This document shows positions 58,430-64,000 of a DNA stretch of 64,000 nt, piece after piece; position 1 is the stretch's first letter, and every line of letters begins with the position of its first letter. Source of the DNA: Pseudomonas mosselii (lineage in GTDB: Bacteria > Pseudomonadota > Gammaproteobacteria > Pseudomonadales > Pseudomonadaceae); assembly GCF_003205295.1 (NCBI RefSeq), contig NZ_QJRP01000012.1, forward strand, positions 62,001 to 126,000. Reading direction: 5' to 3'. The position numbers and the translations under genes are program-made. The notes below the pieces were generated by a model that was not told where the DNA came from, ran no database searches, and was given only the letters and a program-made list of their open reading frames with translations.

Positions 58430-59566
58430 TCAATGTCCTGTAACGGTCAGGCCCGGAAAGCTGATCAGCGACAGAACCTGTTCGGCGATCATCTTCTGGC
58501 CTGTGATGGTGAAATGAATGCCGTCGTCGACCCGCACCTTGACCCGCTTGCCCTGCGGTGTCTGCACCGTATACGAGAAGCTGGCGTCGGTGTAGCCGAG
58601 GATCGGGTTGGCCGAGACGTAGTGCTGGCCGAAGAGCGCGGTCTGCTCCTGGTAGAGCCCGCTGAGGTAGCCCATTGCCGTGGACAGTCGCGCCTTTTCC
58701 ATATTCGGCGGCCCGACCCAGATCACCTGCACGTTGTGCGCTCGCGCTTGCTCGAGGATCGAATCGATACGGGCGCGGTAGGCGACCTCCCACTCCGGCG
58801 ACTTGAAGCGCAGGAACGGCTTGCCCTTGCCCTGGGGCATGTCCCAGGGGTCGTTGGGGCCGAGGAACACCACCATCAGACGCACGTTCGGTTCATGGTC
58901 GAGGGTGTCGGCCACGGTCTTCGGCCAGTTGAAGAAGCCCGGGTAGGCAAGGCCGGTGCTCTGCTTGCTGAGGTTGACGGTACGGATCTGGTAGCGCTTG
59001 CGCAGGCTGTTGGCCAGGTGCGGCGCCACGCCCTGCATCAGCGAGTCGCCGACCAGGAACACGTCGTCGCCAGCGGCCAGCGAGGCCACGGTGCCCGGCT
59101 GCAGCAACACCGGTGCAGGCGCGGACGGTGCAGGCTGGGCGACAACTACGGGGGCTGGCGCATGAACAGGCGCAGGCGTCGGCTGCACATGCGCAGGCGT
59201 CGACACCGGTGGCAACGGCTTGGCCAAGGCCGCCGGGGTTTCCAGATCGACCGTGACCACCGGCAACGGTGCGGGCAGCACCTCGACCGCCGGCCCCTCG
59301 GCCAGTTGCGGCGCGGGCAGCAACTGCTCGAGCAGGCCATCGCGTTGCGCCTCCAGCATCGCCGTCAACTGCGCGCCCATACGCCAGGCCGGCATCTGGC
59401 CCAGCACCGGTATCTCGCAGCTCTGGTGGTATTTCTGCTGGCAATAAAGCTTGATCGAGTCCTGGTTCAGCCAGAACAGCAACGCGGTGGTGACCACGAT
59501 CGCATACAAGCCACGGGCGGCGCCCATCTGCACCTGGAACAGCTGTTTGCTATCAGAAGCTTGCAT
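58430..59566 (-). CDS. membrane-anchored SGNH protein, DUF459-like
   Basis: A 378-aa protein with one N-terminal membrane helix (~residues 18-35), a Pro/Ala/Val-rich periplasmic linker (~90-160) and a C-terminal SGNH domain: block I FLVGDSLMQGVAPHL, VVFLGPNDPWDMP, IWVGPPNM and VDDGIHFTITGQKM. The type fits a periplasmic O-acyltransferase partner, as in PatB or AlgX/AlgJ systems. It overlaps the MBOAT stop by 14 bases, so the two are tightly coupled. Confidence 0.88.
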   Translation of the reverse strand: MQASDSKQLFQVQMGAARGLYAIVVTTALLFWLNQDSIKLYCQQKYHQSCEIPVLGQMPAWRMGAQLTAMLEAQRDGLLEQLLPAPQLAEGPAVEVLPAPLPVVTVDLETPAALAKPLPPVSTPAHVQPTPAPVHAPAPVVVAQPAPSAPAPVLLQPGTVASLAAGDDVFLVGDSLMQGVAPHLANSLRKRYQIRTVNLSKQSTGLAYPGFFNWPKTVADTLDHEPNVRLMVVFLGPNDPWDMPQGKGKPFLRFKSPEWEVAYRARIDSILEQARAHNVQVIWVGPPNMEKARLSTAMGYLSGLYQEQTALFGQHYVSANPILGYTDASFSYTVQTPQGKRVKVRVDDGIHFTITGQKMIAEQVLSLISFPGLTVTGH

Positions 59567-60968
59567 AGATGAACCCCGGCACGCCCGACTGCGAAGCGAA
59601 AATCACCAGCGACACACCGACCCCGAGCGGGATCGGGTACAGCTGCCACGGCAGGCGCTGGAACAGCGCGCCACTCTGGCGCAACAGCGCCAGCCACTGT
59701 GGATAACTGGCCACGAACAGCACGCAGGCCAGCAGCATCAGGCCCGTGGCGCTGTGCAGTCCCGCCAGGCTCAGCTGGCCGATGTCGCCGAGCATCTCCA
59801 GCGCGCCGTCCAGCGTCGGGCTGCGGAAGAAGATCCAGGCGAAGGCCACGTAATGGAAGGTCATCAGGCGCGCCAGCAGGCCGGCACCCGGCAGCCGCGC
59901 GAAACCCGGAAACCACTGGCTGAACAGCTTGGAAATGGCCAGGCCGACCCCATGCAGGGCGCCCCAGATGATGAAGTTCACGCTCGCCCCGTGCCAAAGG
60001 CCGGACACCAGCATCGCCAGCAGCATGTTCAGGTTGCCGCGCCATACGCCCTTGCGGTTGCCGCCCAGCGGGATGTACACATAGTCGCGGATGAAGCGCG
60101 ACAGGCTGATGTGCCAGCGGCCCCAGAATTCCTTGAGGTTGTGCGCGGCGTACGGCGCGTCGAAGTTGTCCGGCAGACGAAAGCCCAGCAGCAGGGCGAT
60201 GCCGGTGACCAGGTTGGTGTAGCCGCTGAAGTTGAAGTAGATCAGCAAGCTGTAGCCGTACACGCTCAGCAGCACCTGCTCGGGGCTGGCGCTGCCCGGG
60301 GTGTCGAATACCGGGTCGACCCACTCGCTACCCAGCCAGGCACTGAGGAAGAACAGCTTGACCACCGCCATGGCGATCAACCCCAGCGCCCGCTGCGGCT
60401 CCAGCACCTGGCGCATGGCCGGCGGGCGGATCTGCGGCAACATGTGCAGGGCGCGGTTGACCGGCCCGGCCACCAGGCTGGGGAAGAACGCCAGGTACAG
60501 GGCCAGGTCCAGCGGCGGCGCCGGTGCCAGCTCGCGGCGGTTGATCGACACCAGGTAGCTGACCGAATGGAAGGTGTAGAACGACAGCCCGATCGGCACC
60601 AGCACTTCCAGCAGCGGCAGCGCCACGTCGAACCCGGCGGTGGCCAGCGCGGCCTGCGCGCCTTCGACGAAGAACGCCTGGTACTTGAACAGGTAGAAGC
60701 AGCCCAGCACCAGCGTCAGCAGCAGCACGCGGCTGAACCAGCGCCCGGGATAGCGCCCCGCCAGCAGGCCGAACAGGTACACCAGCGTGCTGTAGCCCAG
60801 CAGGATGTACAGCGATTGCAGGCTGAAGCTCGCCACCAGGCCGTAGCTGGCGGTCAGCAGCAGCAGGTTCTGCAACCGTACGCTCCAGCACAGGCTCCAG
60901 TAGAGCAGGAAGAACAGCGTGAAACAGAGGCCGAATTCGATCGAGAGGAAGCTCACAACGTAGTCCAT
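59553..60968 (-). CDS. MBOAT-family O-acyltransferase (AlgI/PatA-like)
   Basis: A 471-aa polytopic membrane protein that should carry acetyl groups across the inner membrane for O-acetylation of a periplasmic or surface glycan. It shows the MBOAT/AlgI pattern FFPSLVAGPVNRA, SLSRFIRDYVYIPLGGNRKG and the catalytic His in LVSGLWHGASVNFIIWGALH. The two SGNH genes follow in the same operon. No alginate or cellulose genes are near, so the acceptor glycan is unknown. Divergent from xseB, with a 220-base gap. Confidence 0.9.
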   Translation of the reverse strand: MDYVVSFLSIEFGLCFTLFFLLYWSLCWSVRLQNLLLLTASYGLVASFSLQSLYILLGYSTLVYLFGLLAGRYPGRWFSRVLLLTLVLGCFYLFKYQAFFVEGAQAALATAGFDVALPLLEVLVPIGLSFYTFHSVSYLVSINRRELAPAPPLDLALYLAFFPSLVAGPVNRALHMLPQIRPPAMRQVLEPQRALGLIAMAVVKLFFLSAWLGSEWVDPVFDTPGSASPEQVLLSVYGYSLLIYFNFSGYTNLVTGIALLLGFRLPDNFDAPYAAHNLKEFWGRWHISLSRFIRDYVYIPLGGNRKGVWRGNLNMLLAMLVSGLWHGASVNFIIWGALHGVGLAISKLFSQWFPGFARLPGAGLLARLMTFHYVAFAWIFFRSPTLDGALEMLGDIGQLSLAGLHSATGLMLLACVLFVASYPQWLALLRQSGALFQRLPWQLYPIPLGVGVSLVIFASQSGVPGFIYASF

Positions 60969-61188
60969 TACATGACGTCGGGGAGGAAGGTCCCTGGCCC
61001 GCAGGCCAGAGCGCGCGGATTATGGCAGAGGGCCGCCACCCCCACAATTCGATTGCATCGCGGATTGCAAGATGGCTCACGCCAGACAAATGCAACAAAA
61101 TGCGACGAACGATAGGCCCACGCAATTTGCTCCCCCTGCCCCGCTCTGCTAGTGTCGCGCCGTTCTGAATGCCACCGAGACAGTCGCC

Positions 61189-61431
61189 ATGGCCCGCAAA
61201 AAAGCCTCCATCGATTTCGAACAATCCCTCGCCGACCTGCAAGCCCTGGTCGAACGCCTGGAGAACGGCGAACTGTCGCTGGAAGAGTCGCTGGCCGCCT
61301 TCGAACAGGGCATCGCCCTGACCCGCGATTGCCAGGGTGCCCTGGCCCAGGCCGAGCAGAAGGTGCAGATCCTGCTGGAGCGTGACGGCGAGCTGGCCGC
61401 CCAGCCGTTCGACGCGGAGCCCGAGGCATGA
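61189..61431 (+). CDS. xseB: exodeoxyribonuclease VII small subunit
   Basis: Small subunit of ExoVII, which degrades single-stranded DNA. The 80-aa helical-hairpin protein has the family core [20 protein letters not shown] and [20 protein letters not shown]. Its stop overlaps the ispA start by four bases, the usual xseB-ispA-dxs order. Confidence 0.96.
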   Translation: MARKKASIDFEQSLADLQALVERLENGELSLEESLAAFEQGIALTRDCQGALAQAEQKVQILLERDGELAAQPFDAEPEA

Positions 61432-62315
61432 TCGCCCAGTACCAGCAAAGCGCCCAGGCACGGGTCGACGCCGCTCTCGAACCCCTGTTCCTGGCCCCGT
61501 CGAAAGAGTTTGAACGCCTCTACGCCGCCATGCGCTACAGCGTGATGAACGGTGGCAAGCGCGTGCGCCCGCTGCTGGCCTATGCCGCCTGCGAAGCCTT
61601 CGGCGTGCCAGCCGAGCATGCCAACGGCGCCGCCTGCGCGGTGGAACTGATCCACGCCTACTCGCTGGTACATGACGACTTGCCGGCGATGGACGACGAC
61701 GACCTGCGTCGCGGCCAGCCCACCACCCACAAGGCGTTCGACGAAGCCTGCGCGATCCTCGCCGGCGACGGCCTGCAGAGCCTGGCCTTCAGCGCCCTGC
61801 TCGACCCACGCCTGAGCCCGCAAGCCGACGCCATCCGCCTGCAGATGGTCCAGGCCCTGGCCAAGGCCGCCGGCCCCGCGGGCATGGTCGGTGGCCAGGC
61901 CATCGACCTGGGCTCGGTGGGCGTCAAGCTCGACCAGCAAGCGCTGGAGTACATGCACCGGCACAAGACCGGCGCGCTGATCGAAGCCAGCGTGCGCCTC
62001 GGCGCCCTGGCCAGCGCCCGCGCCGGGCAGGCCCAGCTCGATGCCCTGCAGACTTATGCACAGGCCATCGGCCTGGCGTTCCAGGTGCAGGACGACATTC
62101 TCGACGTGGAGAGTGACACCGCCACCTTGGGCAAGCGCCAGGGCGCCGACATCGCCCGCGACAAGCCGACCTACCCGGCGCTGCTCGGGCTGGAGGCGGC
62201 CAAGGCCTATGCCCTGGAACTGCGTGACCAGGCGCTGGCCGCGCTGCAAGGCTTTGACCAGAACGCCGAGCCGTTGCGTGCGCTGGCCCGCTACATCGTC
62301 GAGCGCCGCCACTAA
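61428..62315 (+). CDS. ispA: farnesyl diphosphate synthase
   Basis: Condenses isopentenyl diphosphate with DMAPP/GPP to farnesyl diphosphate. The 295-aa prenyltransferase has the first Asp-rich motif [14 protein letters not shown], the second QDDILD and the substrate-binding [13 protein letters not shown]. It starts within the xseB stop. A REP pair separates it from dxs. Confidence 0.96.
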   Translation: MIAQYQQSAQARVDAALEPLFLAPSKEFERLYAAMRYSVMNGGKRVRPLLAYAACEAFGVPAEHANGAACAVELIHAYSLVHDDLPAMDDDDLRRGQPTTHKAFDEACAILAGDGLQSLAFSALLDPRLSPQADAIRLQMVQALAKAAGPAGMVGGQAIDLGSVGVKLDQQALEYMHRHKTGALIEASVRLGALASARAGQAQLDALQTYAQAIGLAFQVQDDILDVESDTATLGKRQGADIARDKPTYPALLGLEAAKAYALELRDQALAALQGFDQNAEPLRALARYIVERRH

Positions 62316-62328
62316 GACCTGAGATAGA

Positions 62329-62450
62329 CCCTGTAGGAGCGGCCTTGTGTCGCGAAAGGGGTGCGCAGCAGCCCCGGGATTTCAGCGTTGACGCAAAGAT
62401 TGCCGGGGCCGCTTTGCGGCCCTTTCGCGACACAAGGCCGCTCCTACAGG
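62329..62450. repeat. inverted REP pair between ispA and dxs
   Basis: Units at 62329-62375 and 62405-62450, core CCTGTAGGAGCGGCCTTGTG then TCGCGAAAGG, with outer GC hairpins. It begins 14 bases past the ispA stop. A TACAAT at 62504-62509 after the pair may be the -10 of an independent dxs promoter. Confidence 0.87.
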
Positions 62451-62551
62451 ATCTCTGCCGCACTGGTGGTCCTCATACACCCGTCCGAATGGGCAGCTTT
62501 TCCTACAATGGGGTAAACTGCCGCGTCTTCACACCTATAACGACACGCCTG

Positions 62552-64000
62552 ATGCCCACGACGTTTCAAGAGATCCCCCGCGAACGCCCGGTCACGCCTT
62601 TGCTGGACCGCGCCGACACGCCAGCCGGCCTGCGCCGCCTGGCCGAAGCCGACCTGGAGACCCTGGCCGACGAGCTGCGCCAGGACCTGCTCTATACCGT
62701 GGGGCAGACCGGTGGGCATTTTGGTGCGGGCCTGGGCGTCATCGAGCTGACGATCGCCCTGCACTACGTCTTCGACACCCCGGATGACCGGCTGGTGTGG
62801 GACGTCGGTCACCAGGCCTACCCGCACAAGATCCTCACCGGCCGCCGCGAGCGCATGCTCAGCCTGCGCCAGAAGGACGGCATCGCCGCCTTCCCGCGCC
62901 GCAGCGAGAGCGAATACGACACCTTCGGCGTCGGTCACTCCAGCACCTCGATCAGCGCCGCGCTGGGCATGGCCATCGCCGCCCGCCTGCAGAACGATCC
63001 GCGCAAGTCGATCGCCGTGATCGGCGACGGCGCGCTGACCGCCGGCATGGCCTTCGAGGCGCTGAACCACGCGCAGGAAGTGGATGCCGACATGCTGGTC
63101 ATCCTCAACGACAACGACATGTCGATCTCGCGCAACGTCGGCGGCCTGTCCAACTACCTGGCCAAGATCCTCTCCAGCCGCACCTACGCCAGCATGCGCG
63201 AAGGCAGCAAGAAAGTGCTGTCGCGCCTGCCCGGCGCCTGGGAGATCGCCCGCCGCACCGAAGAATACGCCAAGGGCATGCTGGTGCCCGGCACCCTGTT
63301 CGAGGAGCTGGGCTGGAACTACATCGGCCCGATCGACGGCCACGACCTGCCGACCCTGATCGCCACCCTGCGCAACATGCGCGACCTCAAGGGCCCGCAG
63401 TTCCTCCATGTGGTCACCAAGAAGGGCAAGGGCTTCGCCCCGGCCGAGGTCGACCCGATCGGCTACCACGCGATCACCAAGCTGGAGCCGGCCGACAAGC
63501 CGGTCGCGCCGAAAAAAGCCAGCGGGCCAAAGTACGCCTCGGTGTTCGGCCAGTGGCTGTGCGACATGGCCGCCGCCGACAACCGCCTGGTGGGCATCAC
63601 CCCGGCGATGAAGGAAGGCTCGGACCTGATCGACTTCAGCGAACGCTACCCGGAGCGCTACTTCGACGTCGCCATCGCCGAGCAGCACGCGGTGACCCTG
63701 GCCGCGGGCATGGCCTGCGAGGGCGCCAAGCCGGTGGTGGCGATCTACTCCACCTTCCTGCAGCGCGCCTATGACCAACTGATCCATGACGTGGCGGTGC
63801 AGGACCTCGATGTGCTGTTCGCCATCGACCGCGCCGGCCTGGTCGGCGAGGACGGTCCGACTCACGCCGGCGCCTACGACCTGTCCTACCTGCGCTGTAT
63901 CCCCGGCATGCTGGTGATGACCCCCAGCGACGAGAACGAGCTGCGCAAGATGCTCAGCACCGGCCACCACTACAAGGGCCCGGCTGCCGTGCGCTACCCG
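62552..64000 (+). CDS. dxs: 1-deoxy-D-xylulose-5-phosphate synthase, cut by window end
   Basis: First enzyme of the methylerythritol phosphate pathway (pyruvate + glyceraldehyde 3-phosphate). The visible 483 codons lack the C-terminal ~150 residues. The thiamine-diphosphate motif is [18 protein letters not shown] with downstream [12 protein letters not shown]; the catalytic His region is [14 protein letters not shown] and the second domain has [18 protein letters not shown] and [12 protein letters not shown]. The start ATG at 62552 gives the family N-terminus [13 protein letters not shown]. The frame is open to the last base. Confidence 0.96.
   Translation, partial: MPTTFQEIPRERPVTPLLDRADTPAGLRRLAEADLETLADELRQDLLYTVGQTGGHFGAGLGVIELTIALHYVFDTPDDRLVWDVGHQAYPHKILTGRRERMLSLRQKDGIAAFPRRSESEYDTFGVGHSSTSISAALGMAIAARLQNDPRKSIAVIGDGALTAGMAFEALNHAQEVDADMLVILNDNDMSISRNVGGLSNYLAKILSSRTYASMREGSKKVLSRLPGAWEIARRTEEYAKGMLVPGTLFEELGWNYIGPIDGHDLPTLIATLRNMRDLKGPQFLHVVTKKGKGFAPAEVDPIGYHAITKLEPADKPVAPKKASGPKYASVFGQWLCDMAAADNRLVGITPAMKEGSDLIDFSERYPERYFDVAIAEQHAVTLAAGMACEGAKPVVAIYSTFLQRAYDQLIHDVAVQDLDVLFAIDRAGLVGEDGPTHAGAYDLSYLRCIPGMLVMTPSDENELRKMLSTGHHYKGPAAVRYP

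Overview
The window is chromosomal DNA from a fluorescent Pseudomonas, most likely the P. putida group (P. putida / entomophila / mosselii-like). Evidence: GC-rich, G/C-ending codons almost throughout; the order leuS-lptE-holA, lipA-lipB-ybeD-dacA-rlpA-sltB1-rodA-mrdA-rlmH-rsfS-nadD-proA and eatR-aldehyde dehydrogenase-eat-eutB-eutC, which matches pseudomonads; and REP elements of the P. putida type, in inverted pairs. No rRNA, convincing tRNA, CRISPR array, transposase or integrase was seen.

Layout. 1-5.4 kb: a small hypothetical gene divergent from leuS, then lptE, holA and a short arfA carrying an internal hairpin. 5.4-19.3 kb: a cell-wall block, with two MltB-type lytic transglycosylases, LD-carboxypeptidase, DacA, RlpA, RodA and PBP2, interleaved with lipoate synthesis (lipA, lipB, ybeD) and ribosome/NAD/proline genes (rlmH, rsfS, nadD, proA), mostly on the minus strand. 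19.6-28.9 kb: mpg, a DedA-PAP2 fusion, a lone Lon N-domain protein, an LrgAB/CidAB-like pair, a MaoC hydratase, a MORN-repeat C13-peptidase lipoprotein, a TIP30-like oxidoreductase, then mpl-ubiX-lipoprotein. 28.9-36.6 kb: ethanolamine catabolism. EatR (sigma-54 activator) is divergent from aldehyde dehydrogenase, permease, EutB and EutC behind a clear -24/-12 promoter. 36.7-40.5 kb: GNAT, DedA, MtfA, Ppa and a LexA/CI-like regulator. 40.7-50.7 kb: iron acquisition. A heme-type TonB receptor with an STN domain lies opposite a FecI/FecR pair, followed by a PfeR-PfeS-PfeA-PfeE-like ferric-enterobactin cluster with its esterase. 50.7-56.3 kb: an RNA-repair locus with slipin, RtcB and an unrecognised multi-spanning membrane protein, opposite the CARF-AAA activator RtcR. 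A sigma-54 promoter and a GC-rich leader of about 420 nt precede slipin. 56.3-64 kb: FMN riboswitch-ribB, a surface acylation cassette (MBOAT plus two SGNH proteins), xseB-ispA and the first 483 codons of dxs, cut by the window end.

The most interesting items are: the RtcR-controlled slipin-rtcB-membrane protein unit and its long leader; a REP pair translated in frame between the AAA+ and DNA-binding domains of EatR; the arfA hairpin; the MORN-C13 lipoprotein; a possible short RNA at 40.5-40.7 kb; and a dyad that covers the pfeA ribosome-binding site.
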